Positions 33,481 through 46,595 of a stretch of 60,000 bases of DNA are shown piece by piece. The number at the start of each line of letters is the position of its first letter. Position 1 is the first letter of the stretch. The stretch is from NCBI RefSeq assembly GCF_001039355.2, contig NW_019775314.1, positions 318,313-378,312 of the forward strand, written 5' to 3'. The translations under genes and the position numbers were made by a program. The notes beneath the pieces were generated by a model. The model ran no database searches. It was not told where the DNA came from and saw only the letters and a list, made by a program, of their open reading frames with translations. This DNA comes from Lingula anatina (lineage: Eukaryota; Brachiopoda; Lingulata; Lingulida; Lingulidae).

Positions 33481-33759
33481 CAGACGTAGCCGCAAGCAAA
33501 CTAGTAGTCACACGGCAGTTACAGATTTATTACCACCGAATAACTGACACTGCCACAACTTGTATCATCCACCTTCAAAAAATAATTCAACATGCGCTAT
33601 AGGTTTCATATTCCACAGTTTTACTTCATGTATGACCCGTATATCTACGTGTTTCGTAATGGAGGGTAATAAGCATGTATGTGCAATAATTATGAGCACA
33701 TATATTGACATTTTGGCTGATCCTCGAGGTATCCTCTTGGTAATAATGTGAATGGCTGG

Positions 33760-33838
<79 letters not shown>
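33760..33838. repeat. (GA)n microsatellite
   Basis: GA repeats with a short GT interruption (GTGTGTGTGA). Open frames across it are artefacts of the repeat. Confidence 0.9.
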
Positions 33839-33839
<1 letters not shown>

Positions 33840-35069
33840 CAAGCTAATGCTATTACATTCTATACAGTAAACCATCACATTCTTTCGTCCGTTTCACTAC
33901 TGGTCGCTATGGTCAGCTACGAAGCGGACAGAGTAATGCCATCTTACATTTGCAATAAAGCTTTATTACCCTTGCGCAGACCAAAGGGCACTTGAAATAA
34001 GAGGTGTGACCTAAATGACAGAAGAATGTGCTTGGCAGAAACCTGCGTGGGTCAGTGTCACGGTCTGTTAAGTTTTGATCACGGCTAACGGTACATTTAA
34101 CTGGACATGTCCACCTTGAGATATTAAAGGGATAAAAACTCTTCGTATGGGATCCATATTTCACAATTAATACATTGGTAACAACTCTCAGAAATATGAT
34201 AAATTTTATTTAAACGGTGGTTATCGCAATTATTCTGGAATCTGTATGTGCTTGCCGTGGACGACGTGACCTCCATAGATGGCTATCATAAATCTCCTAA
34301 GAGATAATTAAAATATTTTAGAAAAAAAAAAAACAGGGACTTCCTTCGAATGTTGGAACAGATTCACTGACCATTGGTGAGTATGAGCAAATTGTTGTTT
34401 ACCCAAGGAAAATCCATTTTTTAACCAAAACAAACAGTTGATATCCCTTGGAACTAAACAGCAGAGAGCAACCTTGTTAAGAACTCGTGACAAAGAGGAA
34501 AACAATCTGTGAAGGAATTACATTTACGGCCGCTCACAATGGATTGGTCCAGTTATGTAAACCACTGGTTGTTAAAATGCCTTAATTACAGAGTCATATG
34601 ACACAGTGGCGGATTTAGAGGGGGGTCACGGGGGGGGGGGGGTAGCCGTTATTGGAGGCGATTTGCAAAGTTGAGGGCAACACTTCTGTTTTATTACACG
34701 ATGGCGCATATTCTGTATCCTGAAATGATAAAAAAATTCGAAAATGATATATGTAATAAGGGAAACCCAAATAAACATGTTTACACCCACGTGTCTTGCT
34801 ATACGACGATGTCACAAAGAAAGAAAACATGATTTCATGTGCAATTACCCCTTTAAATTATGACCGTCGCCGCTGGGCAGGGTAAAGAATTCAATTATAA
34901 ATTCTCTCGTGATTTTATATAGTTCTTAACAGAATACGCTAGAGCAGTGAGTAGTTTGAACAGTGCCCCTCTCTGTCTGTAAATGCACTCTTAATTAGGG
35001 ATAAAAAAAGAATCAATTTCTCTCGTTGAAACATTAATGAACGGTTGACACAAACTTCTTAAATAGGAG

Positions 35070-35411
35070 ACTTAAAGTAGAACAGGTATTATATGCTGAT
35101 GAGTCGTTTGAGTACCTTAACTGTAGCTTCTTTTCAACAGTTTGACGCGCATAATAATGATGGAAACATTTCCCCGCAACCTCTCAGCATAATAAAAGAA
35201 GGGCATTCTTGCTCGTATCAATCTGTTTATTTCACTGTATTTCAGGCCTGCAGGCCAAGAGTACATCNACTTAAAGTAGAACAGGTATTATATGCTGATG
35301 AGTCGTTTGAGTACCTTAACTGTAGCTTCTTTTCAACAGTTTGACGCGCATAATAATGATGGAAACATTTCCCCGCAACCTCTCAGCATAATAAAAGAAG
35401 GGCATTCTTGC
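35070..35411 (+). repeat. 143-base direct duplication, junction marked by an N
   Basis: 35070-35212 and 35269-35411 are identical as far as I can read (both begin ACTTAAAGTAGAACAGGTAT). The second copy begins immediately after a single ambiguous base at 35268. A read or contig join that duplicated a segment is the likely cause, though a real recent duplication is possible. Confidence 0.85.
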
Positions 35412-36052
35412 AGACATAATAGTAATCGAAACCTCTAACGGATTACCGGTAGATATACTGGTTACCGTGTAATTATCAATGGGATAACACATGAAAAAAT
35501 TATAATTGGGACTGGAAAATGCATAGTTTCTGTATATCCTTGCAATGGGTAACGTTAACCCTATGGAAAATACGTACATACATACATACATAGACACGTT
35601 CATTTAGGAAAATATCACCTACCTGCTCTATCGCTTTCTTCAGTTGTCCTTCAAAATGAGGGTGATACAAATAAAGATATGAGAAGCAACCAAAATGTCA
35701 GTATTAATAATCCGCTATTCTTCATTCTTATAAGGAAATAACGACTTGTCCGTTGCACAGTGTCTGTATTTGGCCTCTTCTGACTTTTATTTATCAGACG
35801 CCTCGTTTACCAAAAAGCAACACGTCTGTGAGACATTTGCTATATTTCATCCGCATCTCGCCCTCTTGTGGAATGAAAATGCAATTATATTCATCCTTAA
35901 GGCCTTTGAAAGTTTTATTTACATTGTCTTGAAAAAAAAAGATTATAAAAGATGTACGAACAGGATAGAATTACGCCTCCAGCATTAACGCTCTGTTAAA
36001 TAACAAGTTCAGGGTATTGTGATGCGCATGACTGAGGTAGAATATGCGCGTG

Positions 36053-36086
<34 letters not shown>
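36053..36086. repeat. (GT)n microsatellite
   Basis: About 16 GT units. No gene is associated. Confidence 0.85.
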
Positions 36087-36087
<1 letters not shown>

Positions 36088-37349
36088 CACACAACACCAA
36101 CATATGTATGAGAAAAAAACTAATAATTTCAGAGTGAATGACAAAAGAAGAGACTGGTGGACTTGATGTGCCGTGTATTTGACTATTGCATTCATTGTGT
36201 TATCATAATTTGATGTCGGGTGGGGTCGATTGAAAAATCGCTTTACGCATCCAACCGCTAGGATGAAAAATATTTTTTAAAAATCACAGCTAGCCAAGTT
36301 GGGCACGGATTTAAAAATTATCTTTATAAATTAAAGGACAGTCCGGTATAAAAAACCCACTTACGTCATACTCCAAATCCACATATTAATCATGTGATTA
36401 GTGTACTTCATCGGGATGGTGGGGTGGTTGGGTGGGATAGGGGTAGGGTCGGACACCCCGGGGTATCTCACTTTGCTGAACGGTAAATTTCATTGAATAC
36501 TTCAAGAAGGATTTTGGCATCCAGAAACTCGAGTCGTTGTTTTCGAGTCTCTTTTCGAGAGAAAAGAAAAGGGGAGAAATATGAGAGCGGTGAAATATAC
36601 GAGGTTGGAATTGAATGTGTGTGGAGAGCCCTGGTTGTCTAGCCTTGCTGTACGGTGAATTATGTCTAATTGCTTTCTGGAATTAACCGATATTTTACAG
36701 GTCATTGTTTTGTCTGCTTACATACAGTAAACATTTATCGGGGAATGGGGCTATGATGGGCGAGATTACATATCGCCCCCTAATGGGCCCCTTCAATAAA
36801 GAACCCCCTTTCCCTTTCTGTAAACAGGAACGAACGTACATTTTATGTCTCATTTTATCACCTCACGTTGTTAACGACGTCGCATGCATAATTTGTGTGT
36901 TATTATAATATCTGTCCAAGGTTGAGAGACAATGGGAAAAGTCCAATGGCTTAATAGCTATTCTCTAATCCAATCAAAAACATCCAGCTTTGAAGTCAGT
37001 GTAGATTTATTTGAAAATAAGAACACGTGCACTCTAAATTCTATGGCGCTGTTAAAAAATTAACAAGTCTGCGAATAATATTCAGCTATATTGTATAGTT
37101 GATTTGGGATATATTTCTTCAATTATTATCATTCTATGTCTGTGTCACTCTATTTCATCCCGACCTGCCCATCACCGTCTTAAATCCAATTCAGATTATG
37201 TATCAGTATTCTTCCTTCCATTCCCTACTTTGCATTTTGTTAAATAATCATGATCGCTTCTGGTCCACGTTATCTGTGATCCCCGCCACAAGCCTAATCC
37301 TAGCTTTTGTGACGCCACCCAGTCCATGACGTCACTTCTATCAGTGACG

Positions 37350-39822
37350 TCATTCCATGCAGTATCCGCGGTCGTGCTCTTTACAGAAGCGCATGCCCAA
37401 GGGTCTCGACAGGAAGCTGCTTCGCGGACCGTTATACGTCCCGCGGGGACAGGCCCACAGAAAGGATGAACGCATTGAACAACGGATGAAAGTACATTGC
37501 GGATCGCCCAGTGTCGGGTCCAGGTTGAAGTAATCCCCATCCGGCAAGTTTTGGCATAGGTCTGAACCTAGTACTAAAACAAAAAATGGGGAAACTCTGT
37601 ATTAGGTTGTTTCTTTCTTTCTTATTTGTTTATTTATTTTCATGAAATGGATAACAATGTGTACCAGAAGATGCAGATGATATTTCCATTACGGATGTTC
37701 ATAGAAATATAACGTTTTTAAACAGAATTTGATGATGATCAAGTTTCATGTAACTTTGTGTTTGCAATCTTGTTTAAGTTTATGTGCGTGCATGTGCATG
37801 TGTGTGTGTGTGTGTGTAAAATAGGTGTGTCAACAACAAAACATGAAGAAAAGAAAGTTTTGAGACAGAATATTTTACACTCATCCTTACAAGTGAAGGG
37901 GACGAAACAGTTAGATACGAAACTTCAAGCTGTGCTATTGTTTCGGTCGTCGAAAAAGCTATAAACCAAAGATGAAAGGACCAAAGCTTGTCATTGATGA
38001 AGAGATACATATTTCATATAGCGTTATGCCCGTGGGCAGGAACTAATAAAAAGAACGCAGGTGAAAATTTTGAACATGCAACACAAAATAAATGCGTTTT
38101 TGAAACCAAGTCTACTGTTACACGATAAAAAGATATAAATTATTATATAACATACAGGGTGGTCCATACATTCCATCTCAATTTTGATATACATGCAAAG
38201 AAGATATTTCCAACTTTCTTTCATCAAATTGTTCCATAAGGATGACCATTTTATCTTTGCAAATTCTGCAGAAATTGAAACCTTTTAAGTAGTCGAATTC
38301 TAATAATAATTCTAAAAAGTACAGCCCCCCTCCCCTCCCCAAAGTGGAAGGTACCCCAAAAGAGAGAAATCTGACGAAATGGGTGATCTGGCGAGAAGGG
38401 TGGCCAAGAAAATTCCGTGCGACGTGAGATTAAAATTTGACTACCTAAAAGGTAGTCTTTGGCAACAATATATTTCCAAATTTCAGAGGAAAATAGAAAG
38501 GTGAACTGGGACCATCTGAGATCGGCCAAACTCTCGCGGCTAAGCGTAAAATTAAGTGGGATTTCCCGGGATTTAGAGTGGATGACAGTGTCGAAAAAAA
38601 TAAAGACAGAGCAGCAAGTGCAATGCTGAAACGAATCAAAACTGACAAAAAATTATTTAGAAATATTTTCTGGTTATTTTTAAATTCTGTAGTAGTCTTG
38701 TGCACAACAGTTCTTATTCACCATATTTGTTTCTTATGGTTTAATTGCTTTCTTAAGACGACGCTTCCGGCACAGGTTAAAGGTTTACATGCACATGTAC
38801 CTCACATGGATTCTCGCACATCTGGTGTGAGTTTTTTTTTTTTTTTTCTTCTTTTTAATTTGTTATCTTGGGCAATTTCTGTTCTTTTCTGTTTGAAATG
38901 TGATCTTCGTAACGTGATAACACGTCTTTATCAATGCAAGTATAATATGTGTAAGTGACTGAGTTTTGAAACGTTGAATTACAGGTTTTATCCGATTGTA
39001 AATTAAGGGAAACTGTGCACCAGAATTCACCTTCGAAATGTTTTGTTTTTTTTCTTTTCATTGTCCAGAAAATGTTAACCTCACATAGTTTTAAGGTGCA
39101 CTAAAGAATATGCACAGAGCCCGAAGCTGGTCAACCTTTAGAAGTTAATGATTGTTAAACGCGTGACGGTATTCTAATAGCTCTATGATGAAACGCAAAC
39201 CACTGGAGTCAGCAATACTTTAATAATTAGATTATGTTGCAGTACTTAATTTAAATAGCTTCATATTTTCCATTTGAATGTCCATTATGTGCCTGAATGC
39301 ATATTTTCATTTGATTACTTTTCTTCTTCAATCTTTCGCTATACTGTTATGTAAATTCATCTACTATGCCTAGACTTATTTTATTGTTTCAATCATTTTG
39401 TAAGATATATATTGTACAATCCAGTTGTTTTTTGTGGGAAAGATAAACGATTGTCGACGTCCACGTACTGAATTTTATGCTAATTCTCAAGAAGTTTGTA
39501 AACGCAATTTGTGAAATTAAAACTAACTACCTGTAATATTTGTCTTTAATTTAACTGACCCAAATCTATGATTGACTCCACAAAACGGGCAAATTAAAAG
39601 CAAAACCTAAGGAAAATGTGGGTGACCCAAAATAATGTTACCACAAGCGGTAGACTGAATATAAAACTATATAGCAAAGCCTTCAAGGCAAGTAGTCAAT
39701 AGTAACCTGCGCTTTGTGTTGTTTCAATAAAATATATTATTAACTTTGAAGTTATCATCAAAACACTGCCTGTTTGTAAGCGTGGCCAAGCAAAGCACAG
39801 CATTCCACAAAACAATGAGAGA

Positions 39823-39861
<39 letters not shown>

Positions 39862-41148
39862 ATAGATTAAATACACATAAAGATTAATCAACGAATGCAT
39901 AAAATAAATATATGAAAAATCAGTAACAATGAAACATACCAAAGTAAACATGATAAATAAATAAATAAATAGAAATATAAATAAATAATGGTAATATACA
40001 TGGTGTGTATATTATGAATATAGACATTACTAAAATGCAGGCAAAATTTACGCTTCCATAGCTCGCGGCTGTTATTAAATGAGTTTGTTTTGTACATTAA
40101 CGTGCCGGCATATTGCACTGTCGTAAACTAAGATGTCATTCCCATAGAAACCATCGGTCTATGTAGATCGATCCAACTCTACAGGCACTCTTGCTGAGTG
40201 CAACCAGCTTAACCGATTCACACCCTCCTGGCGTTGTAAAGAATATTGAAAAGCTGGTGATTGTACAAGTAGTGCATTGGAAACAATAGGTGCTGTGGCT
40301 TTCAGTTAAGCTGATTGCACACAGCGAGAGTCCCTAAAGAGTTGGATCGATTTACGTAAACCGATGGTTTCTGTTGGAATGGGGCCTTATTTTATTGGCT
40401 GAAACGAAAACTAAAGCCTCTCTCATTCTCTATTTGAATCCCTTTGTAGGAATGATATATTAGTAAAGACTTAACCAAACAAGACGTCTACAGCTGTACA
40501 AAATCTGTACTAAGAGTTCTTTATGAGAGGGCTTTCTTCGTATTGCTTGTCTTCCTTCTGATTTCTAATAACTTTAAAATTTTGTTCATAGTTGACAGCC
40601 TTAGCTAATACAAGTTAAGACTTTTTTCACGTCAAGTGTTGTATCTTAACGATACAGCTGTACCGGCGTGTTGTTAAGGATAACCATACCCGCCTTCACA
40701 GGTTCTCCATAAGTTTTGTTTCCTGGCGTTTTGGCGTGTCGAGCGCAGGAACTCCGTGTAGGGGACTGTTTTACATAATATCCCAACTACAAGTTGTTAA
40801 TCTCTCAAAATATACCGTCCAAGCTGCATCAATAAGATATAACGCTCGATTGAAAAGGCCCCTATATAATCGAACATTCATTAACAGAGGGTACATGTAT
40901 GTACCAGAACAGAACTTACCTTTCATTTGAAACCGCATCTTTGTTTTCTTTAAAACCCTATCTGCTGCCTTTTTAGAAGGGGACGTCGTCTTGAATGGTG
41001 TGTATACGACAGTTGATTCCACAGCATTGAAAACCTCATTTTCTTCCAGCAGGCCGGATTTGAACGCGAAATAAAGGTATGGACTTCCCGCGACGGCCCC
41101 GGCGCAACATACCGTCACACTGAGGGCTAGGAGGAAATTTTGGACCAT
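37350..41148 (-). CDS. Small secreted protein with a CBM14-like (peritrophin-A) cysteine pattern
   Basis: Two exons: 41148-40920 (ATG; donor AAAG|GTAAGT, phase 1) and 37567-37350 (acceptor TAGTACTAG, TGA stop). They give 148 residues. Residues 1-21 form a signal peptide (NFLLALSVTVCCAGAVAG). The middle (about 25-76) is basic and not recognised. The last 70 residues carry six cysteines: LCQNLPDGDYFNLDP...PQC, then RC, WACPRGTYNG, RFCKEHDRGYC. The PDGDY and ACPRGT spacing resembles chitin-binding peritrophin-A domains, although the fourth loop is longer than usual. A role in cuticle, shell matrix, mucus or microbe binding is inferred. The 3.35-kb intron holds a mariner relic. Further exons in the intron cannot be excluded, but the join is in frame as it stands. 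Confidence 0.65.
37796..37818. repeat. (GT)n microsatellite
   Basis: Short GT tract in the intron of the CBM14-like gene. Confidence 0.7.
38150..38470 (-). mobile_element. Decayed mariner-like transposase 3' end with one terminal repeat
   Basis: The minus strand reads ISRRTEFSWPPFSPD. Then, after a shift of frame, it reads SSDFSLLGYL, and later FQFLQNLQR followed by a stop and NGHPYGTI. This matches the order of the mariner C-terminal landmarks (GRRG..WPPRSPD..P.DFFLWGYLK ... RF..C...GGHIE). It ends close to GGACCACCCTGTAT, a typical terminal repeat, seen as ATACAGGGTGGTCC at about 38152 on the plus strand. It is frameshifted and incomplete, so inactive. Confidence 0.6.
39820..39863. repeat. 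(AAAT)n microsatellite
   Basis: About eleven AAAT/ATAA units. A shorter tract of the same motif lies near 39950-39990. Confidence 0.85.
40132..40390. mobile_element. Foldback element with arms of about 85 bases
   Basis: The left arm (ATTCCCATAGAAACCATCGG, ATCGATCCAACTCT, GCACTCTTGCTGAGTGCAAC) is repeated inverted in the right arm (AGAGTTGGATCGAT, AAACCGATGGTTTCTGTTGG). About 260 bases with no coding content. The outer tip (CCCATTCC) and the ATCGATCC core resemble the family B elements at 48908 and 56811. Confidence 0.8.
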
Positions 41149-41460
41149 GATCAAAATGTTGCCAAAGAGGTCCTGGAAGCTCTAGCCAAAAAGGCTCTTC
41201 ATTCTGAGGGTCCCTGAAAAGATTGTGCGTCGATCCTAAACGTTTAACCCGGCTATCGATGAGCGTTAAAACGCAGCATCGCTTGAAGCGAAGTTTTATA
41301 GTCGTCCTATCAAAGGTGTGTTTATAATCCAGTCCGGATGGATCAACTTTTAACGTTCTAACTCTATAGGCAGTGTGATCTCATTATCTAAATACGCCAC
41401 TGCCATTGGAAATTGTGAATCTTGGTCGAGGAGCCGGATTTGGGGAAGGGAGGGATTGAG

Positions 41461-41650
41461 GGGGGGGGGGGGGGGGGGCCCGCCTGCATTCTCTCTCCCC
41501 TCTCTCCATCTCTCTCTCTCTCACCACCTCTTTTTCTCCCTCCCCTTGTCTCGCTCTTTCTCTCTTTCTCTCTCTCTCTCCGGACCAAGTCAAGAATACC
41601 CCCGCCAATTCATTGTTATTATTATTATTATACACACACACACACACACA
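41461..41650. repeat. G-run, (CT)n, (ATT)n and (CA)n low-complexity block
   Basis: A G-run (about 41460-41478), C/T-rich repeats, a short (ATT)n tract and (CA)n. It would be purine-rich on the minus strand. Translations of it are artefacts. Confidence 0.85.
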
Positions 41651-42571
41651 CTGAAGACGTACTTCCTACGCGCCTGCCTACAAATTGGCTTGCGACTAAC
41701 AATGGCGATAGACTTGATGATTGGTGCTAGGGATAAGATTTTCATCTTTTGGATAGAAATTCTAATCACAAGATCCGCTGGTGTAATTGAGTGAAGACGT
41801 GGTAAATTAACTGTAAACGCGACCTCTAAATCAGATTCGTTTACGTTGCTTCCGGTTTCTTATTCGCAATAAAATCCATTAATATTTGTTATAATATTAT
41901 AGTGGAAAAACAATGGATGGGACCAATGTTATGAAACCTGACAAGATAGTCCTGTATCTTCTGGGGCTAAATCTCAGTTGAATATTGAGAATATTGAATC
42001 GACATGATTTCTGATTTGGGAAATCAGTCTGATTGAAAGTATATGTTGACATGTTTTCCGAAAAACATGCTGTTGCTATTAATTTGTAATTCAAACAAGA
42101 AACAATGACCAGCATCACATAAAATTGATTTCTGAATATGTAAGAGAGCCCAAAATCAAACTTATTTTGCTCTCTCTGTAGATTCGATACAAAATTAATT
42201 TATTAACAAACTTATTTATTGATTTATGTATTTGTTCATTTACGTAACGTTATCAATTCAAGGATAAACTCGTAAGTGTCAACTTAAACTATGCTTGTAA
42301 TCGCCTAACTTAAGATAATAATTAACAATTAAAGAAGTAATTAAAGTAAAGAACCCAGATTGGCGATATCGCGGTCAAACACCGGGGGATCTAATGGCTG
42401 TTAATGAGAACATGGTCTACATCTTAAGTAGTGGACGCAAGGTTCCACTGACGGGCACAAATTCTCTCCGTCGTTGTCGACTTGTATAAAACATTGCCCA
42501 CTTCCTTTGCCCGAAGCAGAACCGGGGTCGTAAAGCCGGGTGTCGCAGCGTAACTTGTGGAGTACTTGCAT

Positions 42572-42757
42572 TCGGTCGCATTCACAACAACTGAATAACA
42601 GATCCGCGGATCAAATATGGCGACCCACTTTAAAGCTTGACGCATAATCCCCTAATACATACTGAATAGATTCCCCTCGGGGATTTCGCGACAAGCATTC
42701 AAGTGGGTCCGGCATAACTGATCCGCAGAACTGTTAGTCCGCAGTTGTGAATGCCGC
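42572..42757. mobile_element. Foldback element, family A, copy 3
   Basis: Ends GGTCGCATTCACAACA and GCAGTTGTGAATGC, with AGATCCGCGGATCAAATATG in the left arm and TGATCCGCAGAACTGTTAGT in the right. Its centre (TGAATAGATTCCCCTCGGGG) is the reverse complement of the centre of the copies at 23070 and 52070, so it lies in the opposite orientation. Confidence 0.78.
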
Positions 42758-44627
42758 CTTTGCCTCGACGTCGTCTTTAACACGCAGATAAATGAATCTT
42801 TGTCGACGTGGTCATGCAAGGTCGTTGACACGAATCTTGTTGCGTTCGCGCACTGCGTTCGTGGGAAGTGGGGGGTGCGCCCACACGCGGAGAAACGGGG
42901 TAATCGTTATTGTTGTAGTTAGTGTGCAGCAAAATGGAATGGTTTTGCTGCGCTGGATAATGCTGTAATAGAGACTTTTGCGACCAGGCACAGAAAAAAG
43001 GATGCTGTTGTTTCGCTCACACAGAGCAAAATAGATAATCGTCGATTCACGGCATCATCATCCCTGTCATAGAAACCATTTATTGACAAAGCATTTAGTC
43101 TAGAATTAAAACAAAAAGTGTGTGTTTGCGTATCATCATAAAGGCGAACAGCATGCTCGAAGATGGATTGATAAATTTGCCATTAACAATATAAAGAACA
43201 CAAAACTGGAGCATCATAACACTGGAATCTCTGAATACAGCGATGCTAATAAAGTAATTTCCAGTGAATCGACGATTATCTGTTTTGCTCTGTTTTACTT
43301 TGCAGTAGTAGCCTTTGGCGTTTTACGCAAGATTTGGACCAAGAAAAACGATTGGGACACTGCAATTTAAACTCCTTAGTTACGACAATTACAATTTGGG
43401 CAAGTGCTTGGCCTTTTAAAAGACCTACAAAAACGAGGTTAGCAGAATTTTTTTTCTGAAACGAAACTTATTAGACATAGTCTCGGTAGGCTATCATGAC
43501 TTAAGATAATTATGAAAAGATTAAAATTGTGTATTAGTGACAACAGCCGGAGGTCCAAACTTCTACTTCATCTTTTTACGATTCACGTAAACGTGGCGAA
43601 GAAATACTTAAGACAGCAGCACGCGAATCTTTTATCACACCTACAATTTATTACACATTTACATACAGTTTAGCATGTACAGCGCATGAGGCTTAGATCA
43701 ACTACTACTTCCACTGTGATAATCCATTCGCAATTCAATGAAGACCCTTCTCTCCACCCCAAAACCTCATTCTCAGCTGCCACTGAATGTCTGGGAATGG
43801 TAACACTTGCATCGAGGATGAGGTTCCTGGTTGGAGGGCGTGGGAGGACTCTCTTGTTTGTAACTACCTATCTACCTAAGTTACATACTAGATTCTGCAT
43901 TACACTTTACAGTTTTAACATTTATATATAACAAAACTAAACGTCGACCCCTCTTAATGACGGAGACTTTTTGAAGCATTTTGTCTTCCGAGCAGTACGT
44001 CTTTTACCCGATTCAAATTTTAAATACCTTCCATGATTTTAAGCACAAAAAAATCGATTCTGTTAATGCGTCTAAAATGACACTGCTTTAAAACTACATT
44101 AAAGGTTCCGAAAAGCTGCAAGTAAGCGCTGTGACTTACAAAATAAAAATGTACTGTGATTTAGAACTATTTGCCAAGCGTTGGACAATTCTAAAGTCGT
44201 GTTCAAGCCACTGTTCCTTAAACTACACGAATACACCTGTGATGCTAGCGATGGTAAATGTATTTATATATATTAAGCATGGCTAATTCTAAAGTAAGTT
44301 CAATAACCAACATAAAGATATACGAAAATATTTTCAATTTCTCGAACACTCCACACCTTGACATATGTAAGCATTCACAAAGGCCAATTTTTAGAGTACA
44401 CACAATCTTGATACTGTACAAAATTTAGACTAGCTCTTTCCGTACAAAACAAAACACATTTGATTTGGCATGACATTTCGCATACGAAACGGCAAAACGA
44501 TATTTCGTATACGAATATAGCAGCAAAATATAAGTTCAAAAACGTTGAGCATGTCGAACATACAGGGTTATAGTATTACGCCAGAGAGCAACTTGTCTTC
44601 AACTTGTATAGATTGTAAACTACACTT

Positions 44628-44918
44628 ACAGCGCATCCAGAACAGATGATCCTCGGTCTAACAGATCCGCGGACTAAATATGGCGGACTCCACTTAAAAG
44701 CAAGCCGCCTTATCCTATGATGGTCTCCCCACCTCCACACGCGCCATTAAACGGATTCAATCTCGGCTCCAAGGTTAAATTGCTAGACCCCCGCAGGGAC
44801 GGCGCGTATGGTGGTGGGGAGACCATCAGGGACTTTAACGGATTGCTTTTAAGTGGGCCGGCCTTATATGATCCGCAGATTAGTTAGTCCGCAGATCAGT
44901 TTGTTCTGAATGCGCTCT
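44628..44918. mobile_element. Foldback element, family A, copy 4 (different centre)
   Basis: The ends (ACAGATCCGCGGACTAAATA and TGATCCGCAGATTAGTTAGT) belong to family A. The inner part is different: it is a second palindrome (GATGGTCTCCCCACC / GGTGGGGAGACCATC, and CCGCAGGGACGG). The internal sequence of this family therefore varies while the ends are kept. Confidence 0.78.
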
Positions 44919-46595
44919 TATATATACACGGAACTAATTCAAGCACCACTTGACTTTTTGCTGACAAAATATTGAGCAAAATTGTACTACTGGTATTCTG
45001 CCTACATGTAGAGCTAGATTTCTCTGGACTGCCATTTTTAGTCTGATAATCTGAGTGCAAGGTGGGTGTCTCAAAAAAAGGCCGCTAGGCTTGCTCATCG
45101 TTTCAATGCATAAAAATGTTTCATACTTAGTCTGTTGAATATGTCCTGTCAGAATATTTGTTATTTATTTTCGAGTCGAGATCGATTTTTTACTCTTTAA
45201 ATCTACCGTGAACACTTCAGTTGCTACACACGCTGTCAAAGAACTGGAAATATAGAAAGTAATCTACTCATGGCTGCGATTCTTTTGAATGCGACTCTTT
45301 TTAAACTAAAACTAACATTTCCGTCAGTTTTTTTTTTTGTAAATCATAAATACCATTTTAACCTACGTATCTACTTTTAATGTCAACAAAATAGTTTACA
45401 AAATGCTGCAAATAACATAAATGCCCCGATCATTCTACTTTGTAACTATAATGGGATATATGCCAAAATAAACATGAATACTGTCTTCATCCAATACATA
45501 AGGAGCATTAATTCAATAAATCCACAAAGAAAATATTACATTTGGGGTACGTATATTTCACTTTTTACACTTATGAGTATACATGGGTGGAATACATGTT
45601 GCTACGTTAGGGTAATAATTATCGAAACTAAATTAGACAACCGGTGCGAATTTGTTCAATCAGCACCATAAGACGTAAAATAATAATAATTAATAATAAG
45701 GATGATAATAACAATAATGGTCACAAATGATGCAGTTAATATTATATTCAATTATTACAGTCCCGGGACTTAATTCACTGTTTTGCACGTATATATATAT
45801 AACCAAGCAGTTGTTGCGCATGCGTGTTTGCTGGGTACCCTGGTAGTCAAAGAGCAGAACAAACCAAGCTTCTTGCTAGTAGATGGATGGAGAGTTGTCA
45901 ACGGCTCCCAGACGCCCAGGGTGTTCCGTGGAAGCTCTCAATTGTAATCAGCACGATAGAACGCACAGCATGTCAAAGCCACGCATCTTGGTCCACAGTT
46001 GTTTTTGCCAAGCATTGCATTGTATAACACGAAATAATAACCCCCCCCCACCCCACGTTTCTATTCGAAATCTATAACCCAGATCTACATACGGTATTTC
46101 TCAGCTGAAAACCATTTGGACAGTCGCTGTAACATTAAACTGTACGAATAAAATTATGAATCTCGCTAAAGACAGAAGACTTGAAATGTCACATCTAATC
46201 TAAACTCTTCTCCTCTTTCAAAAAGTTTCTTTTTTTTTTTTTGCTTTTTCATATTTACTGATAAACCAAATTTGATGAAATGCACATTATCTTCAACGAT
46301 GCGCAACATTAGTTCATCTCTCAGTCACTGAGCTAACTACTAGCGATACTGATATACATATACATTGATTTTTTTTCTTCAAAACGACATGCTTTGTCAT
46401 ATACTTGTGGTCTTCATGACGTCATATGTGGCCTTCATGACGTCATATAAGAGACGTGACATCATATACACGAATTCATCATTACATAAGCCTCTGATTG
46501 GGTCCCGACGTGGATAACTCTTTCATAGTCTGAAGTAGTATTTTTCCCCAAGTGAATAACTTTTAGTCTTTTGAAATATTTTCAGTGTTATGACT

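Larger units (their letters stand above)
29235..37349. other. Gene-poor region between the sugar-nucleotide enzyme and CBM14-like genes
   Basis: About 8 kb with no supportable coding exon. It holds a G/C-rich repeat (29657-29924), an AT hairpin (30831-30912), an LTR fragment (32241-32305), a short terminal-inverted-repeat element (32852-33073), a possible 5' untranslated exon (33391-33480), (GA)n and (GT)n microsatellites and a suspicious 143-base duplication (35070-35411). Confidence 0.55.
41149..46595. other. Gene-poor region between the CBM14-like and VAT-1 genes
   Basis: No coding exon supported. It contains a G-run with CT- and CA-rich microsatellites (41461-41650), two family A foldback elements (42572 and 44628) and AT-rich DNA. 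A plus-strand frame near 43122-43370 has one hydrophobic stretch but no recognised family. Confidence 0.5.

Noticed and set aside
33760-33838. Possible CRISPR-like or coding repeat
   Set aside because: Simple dinucleotide microsatellite without spacer structure.
35599-35660. Donor-like GAGCAG|GTAGGT on the minus strand after a short protein-like stretch
   Set aside because: The stretch is too short (about 15 codons), and no acceptor or family can be supported.
43122-43370. 82-codon frame with a possible membrane segment
   Set aside because: A single hydrophobic stretch only, with no homologous features or exon context.
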